From the NCBI GenBank assembly GCA_016712715.1, contig JADJQM010000001.1, positions 1,321,001-1,385,000 on the forward strand: 64,000 bases of DNA, in the 5' to 3' direction. Below the pieces are notes generated by a model. That model was not told the DNA's origin. It saw only the letters and a program-made list of their open reading frames with translations, and ran no database searches. Source of the DNA: Rhodospirillaceae bacterium (GTDB lineage Bacteria > Pseudomonadota > Alphaproteobacteria > Dongiales > Dongiaceae). Shown piece by piece: positions 52,180-61,211 of this stretch. Position numbers and translations under genes: made by a program. Within the stretch, counting starts at the first letter, position 1. Each line of letters opens with the position of its first letter.

Positions 52180-52678
52180 TCACCCCTTGGGATAGGTAAT
52201 CCGCGTCACCTCGAGCTCGAGGTCGCCCACCGGGCGCTTCCAGATCACGACATCGCCGACCTTGGCATCCTTGAGCGCCAGCGCAAAGGGCGACACCCAG
52301 GAGAGCTTGCCCGCGGTGGGATCGGCCTCGTCCTCACCGACGATCTGGAAATGGCGCTTCACGTCATTCTCGTCGACCGTATCGACCGTGGCGCCGAAAT
52401 CGACGCTGTCCTGCGGCTGGGCCGCGACATCGACCACGATCGCCTTGATGATGCGATCCTGCACGTAACGCAGATCGCGTTCGACCACGAGCAATTGCTC
52501 CTTGTCGAGCAATTGCTCATCGGCCATCAGGCGGCTGCGCTGATCCTCCAGCGCCTCTTCCTGCTGGTTGAGCAGATCGAGCCCGTGCGCCGTCACGAAA
52601 TTGGGATGCGGGCTTTGCGGCCGCTCCGGCAATTCCGTCGCTTGATCGTCATTCTCTTTTTACAAACGCCCTGCTCAT
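52180..52678 (-). CDS. GreA/GreB-family transcript cleavage factor, frameshifted at its N-terminus
   Basis: About 166 residues. The conserved start MSRAFVK is encoded at 52678-52658. The frame then breaks in an A5 run (T5 on the plus strand, 52656-52662), and ENDDQATELPERPQSPHPN resumes in the frame that ends at 52180. The N-terminal region (SRLMADEQLLDKEQLLVVER) matches the Gre coiled coil in composition, and the C-terminal half is FKBP-like (SWVSPFALALKDAKVGDVVI, ending ELEVTRITYP). One surplus A explains the break. Without the repair a TTG start at 52632 would give a 150-residue product. Confidence 0.85.
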
Positions 52679-52886
52679 ACCGCTGACCAATTCATGCTAT
52701 TCACCTGATCTTCTTAAGCTAGGCCGAAGTACCGCCCCGTCAAGGTCAAACCGGTCATTCCATCCCATGAAGGGGTGTGGACCCGCACCGGGCCAGCCCT
52801 TATAACGGGCGCGGGTTATCGGGGATGCGGGCGCCGAGCGCTTGCAGCCCCTACGGCATTGGCACCAGCAAACGTGATCGCATAAA

Positions 52887-54062
52887 ATGCAAAGCTTCGA
52901 CGTCGTCATCATCGGGGGTGGGGTGGTCGGTTCCTCGGCCGCCTATTTCCTCAGCGCGCAGCCCGATTTCAATGGCACCATCGCCGTCATCGAAAAGGAT
53001 TCGACCTATGCCGAGGCGGCGACGCCCCGCTCGGCCGGCGGTGTCCGCCTGCAATTCTCGACCGCCGAGAACGTGCTCATCTCCGCCTTCGGCGCGGCCT
53101 TCATCAAGGCCGCCGACGAACATCTGCGCGTCGGCAACGATGGCGCGGGCGTCGAGTTTCGCGAGAACGGCTATCTGTTCCTGGCGACCGGCGCCGGTCT
53201 CAAGACGCTTCTCAACAATCAGCGCCTGCAGCATGAGCTGGGGGCGGCGACCCAGCTCCTCAATCCGCGCGAGCTTGAGGAGTCCTTCCCCTGGCTCAAC
53301 GCCGCGGATCTTGCCGGCGGCAGCTTCGGCCCGGTCAACGAGGGCTGGACCGATCCCTACAGCCTGCTCCAGGCCTTCAAGCGCAAGGCGCGATCGCAGG
53401 GTGTGACCTATATCAGCGACACGGTAACCGGCCTCACCCGCGACAATCGCCGCATCACCGGCGTCACCCTCGCCTCTGGCGAGAGCATCGCCTGCGGTGC
53501 CGCGATCAACACGGCTGGCACGCAAGGCCGCACCATCGCCGCCATGGCCGGTGTCGATCTACCGGTCCATTCCCGGAAGCGCTTCATCTATGTATTCGAT
53601 TGCCGCGACGAGATCGAAAACGTGCCGCTCACCATCGATCCCAGCGGCGTCTGGTTCCGCCCCGAAGGCACGCAGTTCATCTGCGGCGTCAGCCCTGAGG
53701 AACATGACGATCCCGACAGCTTCGATTTCGAACTCGACTACCGCCTGTTCGAGGAGCTGATATGGCCGACGCTCGCCCATCGCGTGCCGTCCTTCGAGGC
53801 GATCAAACTGGTGCGCGCCTGGGCCGGCCATTACGATTACAATGTGTTCGACCAGAACGTGATCGTCGGCCTCGCGCCGGGCTATGACAATTTCCTGCTC
53901 GCCAACGGCTTTTCCGGCCACGGCCTGCAGCAATCGCCGGCGATCGGCCGCGCCTTGAGCGAACTGGTGACCTTCGGCCAATATCGCAGCCTGGATCTCC
54001 GCCGCTTCGGCTATGACCGGCTGCTGACCGGCGCGGCCCTCCGCGAACAGAACGTCGTTTGA
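52887..54062 (+). CDS. FAD-dependent amine oxidase/dehydrogenase (DAO superfamily)
   Basis: A 391-residue flavoenzyme. The FAD motif is VVIIGGGVVGSSAAYFLSAQ, followed by PRSAGGVRLQFSTAENVLIS, NAADLAGGSFGPVNEGWTDP, AINTAGTQGRTIAAMAGVDL and, near the C-terminus, LANGFSGHGLQQSPAIGRAL. The pattern is that of the sarcosine/dimethylglycine oxidase and FOXRED1-like group. The ACT-domain and GlxA-type regulator genes downstream on the same strand suggest a role in glycine-betaine or related N-methyl amino-acid breakdown; the substrate is not determined. Confidence 0.83.
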   Translation: MQSFDVVIIGGGVVGSSAAYFLSAQPDFNGTIAVIEKDSTYAEAATPRSAGGVRLQFSTAENVLISAFGAAFIKAADEHLRVGNDGAGVEFRENGYLFLATGAGLKTLLNNQRLQHELGAATQLLNPRELEESFPWLNAADLAGGSFGPVNEGWTDPYSLLQAFKRKARSQGVTYISDTVTGLTRDNRRITGVTLASGESIACGAAINTAGTQGRTIAAMAGVDLPVHSRKRFIYVFDCRDEIENVPLTIDPSGVWFRPEGTQFICGVSPEEHDDPDSFDFELDYRLFEELIWPTLAHRVPSFEAIKLVRAWAGHYDYNVFDQNVIVGLAPGYDNFLLANGFSGHGLQQSPAIGRALSELVTFGQYRSLDLRRFGYDRLLTGAALREQNVV

Positions 54063-54077
54063 CCGAGGAGTGATGAC

Positions 54078-54605
54078 ATGAGCGGCACTGCCCTGATCTC
54101 CATCATCTGCGAGGATCACCCCGGCCTCATCGCCGAAGTGACCGGTCGCCTGTTCGACCTCGGCGTCAATCTCGGCGACACCACCTTCGCCGTTCTGGGC
54201 GGTGGCGCCGAATTCACGCTGGTGGCGAAGCTGCCGCAAGGCATAGCACTTGCCGATATCGAAAAGGAGCTGCGCACCCTGCCGCTCCTCAAGGACGGCA
54301 AACTCACCGTCTCGGCCTTCCAGTACCGCGAAAGCCATGACGCGCAGGCGCATATCACCCACCGCGTCGAGATCACCGGTGATGACAGTCCCGGCCTTGT
54401 CGCGCGGCTTTCGGAGGCACTGCCGAAATTCGGTGCCAACATCGTGCGCTTGAACTCGGAATCGGTGCCCTCCGATTCCGGCGCCCGCTTCCTGCTGCGC
54501 ATGGCGATCTCGGTACCGCCCGCCAAGGCCGCGACCTGCATGGCGACCATCGCCAACACGGCTTCGCAGCTCAACCTCAAATGCCATTGGCAGCAGGTCG
54601 GCTGA
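54078..54605 (+). CDS. GcvR-like protein with two ACT domains
   Basis: A 175-residue protein composed of two ACT domains: residues 5-80 (LISIICEDHPGLIAEVTGRL, FDLGVNLGDTTFAVLGGGAE) and 92-170 (RVEITGDDSPGLVARLSEAL, FGANIVRLNSESVPSDSGAR). This is the arrangement of the glycine-cleavage regulator GcvR, which binds amino acids and partner proteins and not DNA. It starts 15 bp after the oxidase and ends 10 bp before the GlxA-type gene, so the three form an operon. Confidence 0.85.
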   Translation: MSGTALISIICEDHPGLIAEVTGRLFDLGVNLGDTTFAVLGGGAEFTLVAKLPQGIALADIEKELRTLPLLKDGKLTVSAFQYRESHDAQAHITHRVEITGDDSPGLVARLSEALPKFGANIVRLNSESVPSDSGARFLLRMAISVPPAKAATCMATIANTASQLNLKCHWQQVG

Positions 54606-54615
54606 ATCCTCAACC

Positions 54616-55566
54616 ATGACCGAGGTCGGCACTAGGCGGATCGGCATCGTGCTGGTGCCGGACTTCGCCCTTGCCTCCTTCTCGATGATCATCGAGCCAC
54701 TGCGCATCGCCAACCGGCTCTCCGGCAAGCCGCTCTACGAATGGTCGCTGCTCTCGGGCGAAGGCGGCATGGTCGGCTCCAGCGCGGGGATCGAGCTCAT
54801 GACCCGTCCCATCGCCGAGGTACGCGACAGCGCGTTCGACCTCGCTTTGGTCTGCGCCGGCTTCCATGCCGAGCGATATCGCCATGCCGGCATCCTGAAC
54901 TGGTTGCGGCGCCATCGCCGCCTCGGCAAGGATGTGGGGGCCGTCTCCACCGGCACCTTCGTGCTGGCGCGCGCGGGGCTCCTTGCCGGCCATCGCTGCA
55001 CCGTGCATTGGGATTTTCGCGGCGCCTTGGCCGAGCTCTATCCCGACCTAGATCTGGTCGACGAGCTCTTCGTCATCGATCGCGGCATCGTCACCTCCGG
55101 CGGCTCGATCGCCGCCCTCGATCTCATGCTGCGGCTCATCGCCGACCAGCAGGGCCTCGCCTTCTCGAAAGCGGTCGGCGAGCAGTTCGTTCATAGCGGG
55201 GCAAGGACACCCACCGAACATCAGCGCGGCGATCTCATCCACCGCCTCGGCAGTGCCAGGCCCGTGCTGATCGAAGCGGTAAAGCGGATGGAAAACGTGC
55301 TCGACCGCGCTTTGTCGCCGGCCGACCTCGCGGCCGACCTCGGCATCTCGCAACGCCAACTCGAGCGCCAATTCCGCGGTCAGTTGGGCCGCACCCCCAC
55401 GGCCTATCACCGCGATCTGCGTCTTGATCACGCAAGGCGCCTGCTCTCGCAGACCACCCTGCCGGTGACCGAGATCGCCCTTTCCTGCGGTTTCGGGTCC
55501 CCGTCGCATTTCGCCCAGCTCTATCGCCAGCGCTTCGGCCGCCTGCCCAACGCCGAGCGCAGCTGA
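54616..55566 (+). CDS. GlxA-family transcriptional regulator (PfpI-like + AraC)
   Basis: A 316-residue activator. The DJ-1/PfpI-like sensor domain (8-190) contains IGIVLVPDFALASFSMIIEP and GAVSTGTFVLARAGLLAGHR, where the nucleophilic Cys position is Ser, so it is a binding domain. The AraC-type HTH pair (215-312) shows LSPADLAADLGISQRQLERQ and LPVTEIALSCGFGSPSHFAQ with RQRFGRLP. Members such as GbdR, CdhR and ArgR control betaine, carnitine and arginine catabolism. The adjoining oxidase and ACT genes are plausible targets. Confidence 0.89.
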   Translation: MTEVGTRRIGIVLVPDFALASFSMIIEPLRIANRLSGKPLYEWSLLSGEGGMVGSSAGIELMTRPIAEVRDSAFDLALVCAGFHAERYRHAGILNWLRRHRRLGKDVGAVSTGTFVLARAGLLAGHRCTVHWDFRGALAELYPDLDLVDELFVIDRGIVTSGGSIAALDLMLRLIADQQGLAFSKAVGEQFVHSGARTPTEHQRGDLIHRLGSARPVLIEAVKRMENVLDRALSPADLAADLGISQRQLERQFRGQLGRTPTAYHRDLRLDHARRLLSQTTLPVTEIALSCGFGSPSHFAQLYRQRFGRLPNAERS

Positions 55567-55642
55567 CAGCTCTTTCGACCCTTGCTGGGAATTCAAACCT
55601 TTAACGCGATTTTTACAGGCGTCCGCTAGCCTTTGCCGGACC

Positions 55643-58600
55643 ATGAAGCTGGACAAGCGCCTGCGCCTCACCCTGATCATCACAGCAGCCTATGCAATAG
55701 GGGCCAGTCTGTGGATTCTGGCCTCCGACAACCTGCTTGGCGGCTTTGTCGACCCGGAGCTCAGCAAGGCCTTTAGCACGATCAAGGGCCTGGGTTTCGT
55801 TGCCGTCACGTCGACGCTCCTCCTGCTGACGTTGCGTTTCCTGCCCGGCGAAAATGTGCCCAAACCCGAGATCGCCCGGCGTCGATCACCGGCCGTGGAG
55901 TTGACCGCCGTCGCTGCCTTGATCGTGGCAGTGGCCCTCGTTGCCTTCATCAGCTATCGCAGCCAGCTCGACTCGTTGCGCCAGCGTGGGCTCGAAGACC
56001 TCCACGCCGTGGCGCGCCTCAAAGTAACCGGACTTTCGCAGTGGCTGACCGAGCGGCGCGCCGATTCCGAAGCGGTCGCGCAGAACCTGCTGTTGCGCAA
56101 TGTCCTGCGGGACTGGCACGCAACTGGTGATGTCCAGGCGCGCGACGATCTCCTCCGTGCCCTGCGTCAGGCAAAGAACATCCATGGCTTCGCCCGCATC
56201 ACGCTCGTCGACGGCGCGGGCGGGGTTGAAATGACCACCAACCCCGATCGTCATATCTCGCTCGATCTTGCGGCCGTCGCCGCCCGTGCCCATGACGCGG
56301 GTAAAGCCATCTTTGTCGATCTCTACCGCGAAGCCCGCGACAAGAAAGTCCATCTCGCCTTCGCCGTGCCGCTGCCATCCGACGCCGGGATGCATGAGCA
56401 CGACCGCGATATCATGCTGTTCGACCTGCGCGCCGCTGATTTCATCGACCCGTTTCTCTCCAGCTGGCCGATGCCGGGGCAACAGGGCGAACTTGTGCTT
56501 GGTCGCCGCGACGGTGACAGAGCCGTGGTCCTCAACGCGCTGCCCGGTCAGCCGGATAGCGCGCTGAACCTGTCGATTCCCCTCGACCAGGCGGATGCGC
56601 CGGTCGTGCGCTATCTCCTCAAGGGCGAGCAGCTTATCGACGGCATCGACTATCGCGGCGCGCCGGTACTGGCGGCGGCCCTTTCCGTGCCGCGAACGGA
56701 TTGGGTGTTGATCGCCAAGCTCGATCGCGACCTTGCCCTGGGCGGAATACCCGCCGCCACCATCTTCACCAGCATCGCCACCCTGGCCGGGTTGATCGCG
56801 CTCATCGCCGTCATCGCCTATCTCTGGCAGCGGCGTCGCCTGCAAGCGGCCTTGGCAACCGTCGCCCAGCGCCAGGCCGCTGAACTGGCGACCGTGAAAT
56901 TCCGCGACACGTTCGAACAGGCGGCCGTCGGCATCGCTCATATCGACCTCGACGGCAAGACCCTCCAGGCCAACCGCGAATATTGCCGGATCCAGGGAAA
57001 GACCCTTGAGGAGCTGCGCGATGGCCACGCCATCGCGCAGAACCCGGCCGCGGACCAGGAAGGCGACCTCGCCATCTTCGAACAGTTCAGGCGCGGCGAA
57101 CGCAACACCTATCACGGCGAGCGGCACGCGACGCGACCGGATGGCAGCAAGGTCTGGATCGGTATCTCCGCCTCCCTGGTGCGCGACGATATGGGGCAAC
57201 CCGACTATCTGATCAACGTCACCATGGACATCACCGAACGCAAGAACGCCGAGGCGCATCTGCGCCAGGCCGAAGCCGTCTTCCGCCACACGCAGGAAGG
57301 CATCGTCGTTACCGACACGCGTGGCATGATCGTCGCCGTCAATCCATCCTTCCAGCGCATCACCGGCTATGGGGAAAGCGAGCTGGTCGGCCGTAACATG
57401 CGCCTCCTGCAATCCGGCCAGCACGATGCTGATTTCTATCGCGATATGTGGCTGACCATCGACCGCAACGGATTCTGGCAGGGCGAGATCTGGAACCGGC
57501 GCAAGAGCGGCGAACCCTATCCCGAATTCCTCACCATCAGCGCGGTACGGAATGCGGCCGGCGAGCCCATCAATTATGTCGGCACCTTCGTCGACATCAC
57601 CGGCATCAAGGAATCCGAATCGCGCCTCGTGCACATGGCGCATCATGATCCATTGACCGATCTGCCCAACCGCATGCTGGCCATGCAGCGCCTCTCCCAC
57701 GCGATCCAGGTCGCGCGGCGCAAGAAGCGGATGGGCGCCGTCCTGTTCCTCGACCTCGACCGCTTCAAGAACGTAAACGACAGTCTGGGCCATCCGGCGG
57801 GCGACGAGTTGCTGCTCGCCGTGACCAAGCGCCTCGGCCATCGTCTGCGCGAAAGCGACACGCTGGCGCGCCTCGGCGGTGACGAATTCCTGGTCCTCGT
57901 GGAAGACATCGAGGATTCCAACGCCGCCGCCAACCTCGCGCAGATCCTGCTGGAACAGTTCGATGAGCCATTTGCCCTCACCGGCGGCCACGAAGTCTAT
58001 ATCGGCACCAGCATCGGCATCAGCATTTTCCCCGATGACGGCAGCGAGGCCGACGAGGTGGTGAAGAACGCCGACGCCGCCCTCTACCGGGCCAAGGAAG
58101 AAGGACGCGGCATCTACCGCTTCTATACCGCCGCCCTGACCGACAAGGCCAATGAACGCCTCAGCCTGGAACGTCGACTGCGCCGCGCTATCGAGCGCAA
58201 CGAATTCCTGCTGCACTACCAGCCACTGGTCCGCATCAAGGATCGGCGCATCATCGGCTTCGAGGCCCTGGTGCGCTGGCAGGAGCCGGGCAATGGCCTG
58301 GTTCCCCCCGGCAAGTTCATTCCGCTCGCCGAGGAAACCGGCATCATCCTGCCGCTGGGCGATTGGGTCCTGCGCGAGGCGTGCCGGCAGATGAAAGTCT
58401 GGCGCGATGCTGGCCACGATCTTGGGACGGTTGCCGTCAACCTGTCGCCACGCCAGTTCCACCTTCCCGACATTGACGTCATTGTCGGTGACATCCTGCG
58501 GGAGACCGGCCTCGCCCCCCATTTCCTCGAACTGGAGCTGACCGAAAGCGCCCTCATCGAGCAGGGCGTCGGTGCCGAGACCAGGCTGGCCGCCTTGCGC

Positions 58601-58948
58601 AATCTCGGTGCGCGGGTGGCGATCGACGATTTCGGCACCGGCTATTCCTCGCTCGCCTATCTCAAGCGCTTTCCGATCAGCAAGCTGAAGATCGACCAGA
58701 GTTTCGTGCGCGATCTCTCGACCGATCCGGCTGATATGGAGATCACCTCCGCCATCATCGGCCTCGCCCGCAACCTTCGCCTCGACTCCATCGCCGAGGG
58801 CGTCGAGACCGAGGCACAGCTTGCCTATCTCGAGGAGCAAGGCTGCGAATTCGCCCAGGGCTATCTCTTCAGCAGGCCCTTGCCGGCGTCGGAGATCGAC
58901 GCCCTCCTGCGGCGCGGCGTGTTGTCGGCACCCGCCCTCTCGGCCTGA
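55643..58948 (+). CDS. Membrane receptor with PAS-PAS-GGDEF-EAL output
   Basis: A 1101-residue c-di-GMP signalling protein. Predicted spans at about 10-30, 50-68 and 85-108 precede a periplasmic sensor of about 260 residues (Cache-like in size), a further span near 375-395 (IATLAGLIALIAVIAYLW), two PAS domains (about 415-530, 545-660), a GGDEF domain with intact motif (RLGGDEFLVL, near 745) and an EAL domain with intact motif (FEALVRW, near 873), NLSPRQFHLPD and DDFGTGYSSLAYLKRF. Both cyclase and phosphodiesterase activities are possible. The ligand is unknown. Confidence 0.93.
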   Translation: MKLDKRLRLTLIITAAYAIGASLWILASDNLLGGFVDPELSKAFSTIKGLGFVAVTSTLLLLTLRFLPGENVPKPEIARRRSPAVELTAVAALIVAVALVAFISYRSQLDSLRQRGLEDLHAVARLKVTGLSQWLTERRADSEAVAQNLLLRNVLRDWHATGDVQARDDLLRALRQAKNIHGFARITLVDGAGGVEMTTNPDRHISLDLAAVAARAHDAGKAIFVDLYREARDKKVHLAFAVPLPSDAGMHEHDRDIMLFDLRAADFIDPFLSSWPMPGQQGELVLGRRDGDRAVVLNALPGQPDSALNLSIPLDQADAPVVRYLLKGEQLIDGIDYRGAPVLAAALSVPRTDWVLIAKLDRDLALGGIPAATIFTSIATLAGLIALIAVIAYLWQRRRLQAALATVAQRQAAELATVKFRDTFEQAAVGIAHIDLDGKTLQANREYCRIQGKTLEELRDGHAIAQNPAADQEGDLAIFEQFRRGERNTYHGERHATRPDGSKVWIGISASLVRDDMGQPDYLINVTMDITERKNAEAHLRQAEAVFRHTQEGIVVTDTRGMIVAVNPSFQRITGYGESELVGRNMRLLQSGQHDADFYRDMWLTIDRNGFWQGEIWNRRKSGEPYPEFLTISAVRNAAGEPINYVGTFVDITGIKESESRLVHMAHHDPLTDLPNRMLAMQRLSHAIQVARRKKRMGAVLFLDLDRFKNVNDSLGHPAGDELLLAVTKRLGHRLRESDTLARLGGDEFLVLVEDIEDSNAAANLAQILLEQFDEPFALTGGHEVYIGTSIGISIFPDDGSEADEVVKNADAALYRAKEEGRGIYRFYTAALTDKANERLSLERRLRRAIERNEFLLHYQPLVRIKDRRIIGFEALVRWQEPGNGLVPPGKFIPLAEETGIILPLGDWVLREACRQMKVWRDAGHDLGTVAVNLSPRQFHLPDIDVIVGDILRETGLAPHFLELELTESALIEQGVGAETRLAALRNLGARVAIDDFGTGYSSLAYLKRFPISKLKIDQSFVRDLSTDPADMEITSAIIGLARNLRLDSIAEGVETEAQLAYLEEQGCEFAQGYLFSRPLPASEIDALLRRGVLSAPALSA

Positions 58949-59070
58949 TCATCCGTCACATCCCTGCAGCCGCGCTGACTCATAACTGACTCGAAAGCGT
59001 TCCTCTCCCCGTCACGAACCGGTCGTATTTCTGTGGCTGATCCCAGAACACCACAGCGAGACGCCAGGGG

Positions 59071-60681
59071 ATGCACTCCCGCCGCAGATTTCTGATTGCC
59101 GCCGGCACCATCACGACCGGCTTTGCGCTCTCCAGCAGCGGCCTCGCCAACTTCGCGCCCTATTACGCCTATCGCGCCGGCCGCAACCCGCTCAGGGGCC
59201 AGTCCAACCCCTTCACCCTCGGCATCGCCGCCGGCAGCCCGCGTGACGACGGCTTCGTGCTCTGGACCCGGCTGGCACCGGATCCGCTGTCGGCTGACCC
59301 GCAAGCGCCGGGCGGCATCGAGCACCGTGACCATGATGCCGGCATCGCCGTCGACTACGCCATCGCAACCGATCCGCAGATGCGGCGCATCGTCCGCCAT
59401 GGCAGCACCCTTGCCGATCCTGCCTTTGCCTATGCCGTGCATCTTGAGGTGGGTGGTCTCGATCCGGCCCGCCCCTATTGGTATCGCTTCCGCCTCGGCG
59501 ATCATGAAACCGCCATCGGCCGCGCCGTCACCTTGCCACAGGCAGGTAGGCCCACCGATACCTTGCGCCTCGGTTTCACCTCCTGCGCCAATTATGAGCG
59601 CGGCTTCTTCAGTGCCTACCGGCATCTCGCCGACGAGCAGCCGGATCTCGTCCTGATGCTGGGCGACTACATCTATGAGCAGGTCGAACAGCATCGGCCG
59701 GTTCAGCGCCGCCACAGCGATCATGCCGTGCCCACCACGCTGGACGGCTATCGCCGCCGCTATGCGCAATACCGCCAGGATCCGGACCTGCAGCGCCTGC
59801 ACGCGACGGCGCCGACCCTCATCACCTGGGACGATCATGAGGTCGAGAACGATTATGCAGGCCGCTGGTCGGAGACGCTCATCGACCCCGGCATCTTCCT
59901 GCAACGCCGCCAGGCGGCCTACCAGGCCTTCTACGAACACATGCCCTTGCGCTGGCGGCCGACGGCCGATGGCTTGCGCATCCATGACAGCATCACCATC
60001 GGCGACCTCGCCCGCATCTCGCTGCTGGATGGCCGTCAATACCGCTCGCGCGGCGCCTGCGCCGGCCCGCCCGACCGCGGCGGCGGCCATCTGGTCGACA
60101 GCGTCACCTGCCCGGAGCTGATCGATCCCGCCCGCTCGATGCTGGGCCACCATCAGGAGAAATGGCTGCAGGGGAATCTGGCGACCAGCCCCTCGCGCTG
60201 GAACCTGCTGGCGCAGAACGTCATCATGGCGCAACTGGGCACGGAACAGGCGGACGGCACGCTCACCGCCTGGACCGATGCCTGGGACGGCTATCCCGCC
60301 GCCCGCGCGCGGCTGCTGCGGCAACTGGCCGGGACGCGCAATCCGGTCGTCTTCGGCGGCGATATCCATTCCTTCTGGAACAATGATCTGAAGCTCGATG
60401 TTCGCGACGGGCAGGCCCCGGTGATCGCCACCGAGTTCATCACCTCATCCATCACCTCGGACGGCCCGCCGCAGGACCATCTCGACGGCAAGCGCCGCGA
60501 CCACGCGCATATCCATTTTGCCGAAAGCCGCCATCGCGGCTATGCCAGGGTCGAGATCAAGGCCGGCCGCCTCACCACCGATTTCCGAAGTGTGAGTGAC
60601 GTGACGGACCCGGCTGCCGGCATCGCTACCCTGAAAAGCTTCGTCATGGAGGACGGCGTGGCCGGCGCTGTCGCCGTCTAG
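59071..60681 (+). CDS. phoD: PhoD-family alkaline phosphatase/phosphodiesterase
   Basis: A 536-residue exported enzyme. A Tat signal is clear (SRRRFLIAAGTITTGFALSS). The PhoD N-terminal domain (FTLGIAAGSPRDDGFVLWTR) precedes the metallophosphatase core: GFTSCANYERGFFSAYRHLA, LVLMLGDYIYEQ, TWDDHEVENDYAG and VFGGDIHSFWNNDL, with metal ligands Asp, Asp, His. PhoD enzymes use Ca and Fe to release phosphate from phosphodiesters, usually under Pho control; I saw no convincing Pho box. Confidence 0.92.
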   Translation: MHSRRRFLIAAGTITTGFALSSSGLANFAPYYAYRAGRNPLRGQSNPFTLGIAAGSPRDDGFVLWTRLAPDPLSADPQAPGGIEHRDHDAGIAVDYAIATDPQMRRIVRHGSTLADPAFAYAVHLEVGGLDPARPYWYRFRLGDHETAIGRAVTLPQAGRPTDTLRLGFTSCANYERGFFSAYRHLADEQPDLVLMLGDYIYEQVEQHRPVQRRHSDHAVPTTLDGYRRRYAQYRQDPDLQRLHATAPTLITWDDHEVENDYAGRWSETLIDPGIFLQRRQAAYQAFYEHMPLRWRPTADGLRIHDSITIGDLARISLLDGRQYRSRGACAGPPDRGGGHLVDSVTCPELIDPARSMLGHHQEKWLQGNLATSPSRWNLLAQNVIMAQLGTEQADGTLTAWTDAWDGYPAARARLLRQLAGTRNPVVFGGDIHSFWNNDLKLDVRDGQAPVIATEFITSSITSDGPPQDHLDGKRRDHAHIHFAESRHRGYARVEIKAGRLTTDFRSVSDVTDPAAGIATLKSFVMEDGVAGAVAV

Positions 60682-61010
60682 CGCAGCATGATCTTCTCGG
60701 CCAGCAGCGTGCCGAGGATGAGGAGGATCGGCAGCAGGCAGCCGATGAGCGGCTTGCGGGCGGCGCGGCCCTTGGCCAGCGCGATGATCAACTGCACGGC
60801 ATTGACCAGGAAGAACACCAGCGACACCATCGCCCAGACGATGATCCCCAGCATGATGCCACCGCCGGCATCCGGCCCGCTGGGGCCACCCGCCTCCAGC
60901 AGCAGGGCGGTCGGCACCAGGATGATCACGAACGCCACATAGGCGATGTTGCGCCGGCCGAGCGTCGCGATGATGCCGTCCCGTGGCGCCTCGATATCGT
61001 CTTCGCTCAT
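60678..61010 (-). CDS. Small hypothetical membrane protein
   Basis: A 110-residue protein with three spans: NIAYVAFVIILVPTALLLEA, GIIVWAMVSLVFFLVNAVQL and PLIGCLLPILLILGTLLAEK. A charged N-terminus precedes them (MSEDDIEAPRDG) and a basic KGRAARK loop lies between the last two. No family recognised. Its stop overlaps the convergent phoD stop by four bases. Confidence 0.6.
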   Translation of the reverse strand: MSEDDIEAPRDGIIATLGRRNIAYVAFVIILVPTALLLEAGGPSGPDAGGGIMLGIIVWAMVSLVFFLVNAVQLIIALAKGRAARKPLIGCLLPILLILGTLLAEKIMLR

Positions 61011-61211
61011 GATGACCCTGCCCGATCGGGTTGACCCAGGGACAGTATAGGCGATTCGCCGCGCGGGCGGTCTTGCGCTCGATCAAGGTGCCGGGCGGTC
61101 GATTAGGCATGACGAATTATTGGCATCATATGACGATTTTGCGATATCGACCAGCGCCGCCAAGCGCAAGCTTCACCCATCAGTCCATCCCAAGCCCGGA
61201 GCATCCGTCCC

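Noticed and set aside
55886..58840. 984-codon minus-strand open frame
   Set aside because: It is a shadow of the GGDEF-EAL receptor; it contains no recognisable domain, while the plus frame holds intact PAS, GGDEF and EAL motifs.
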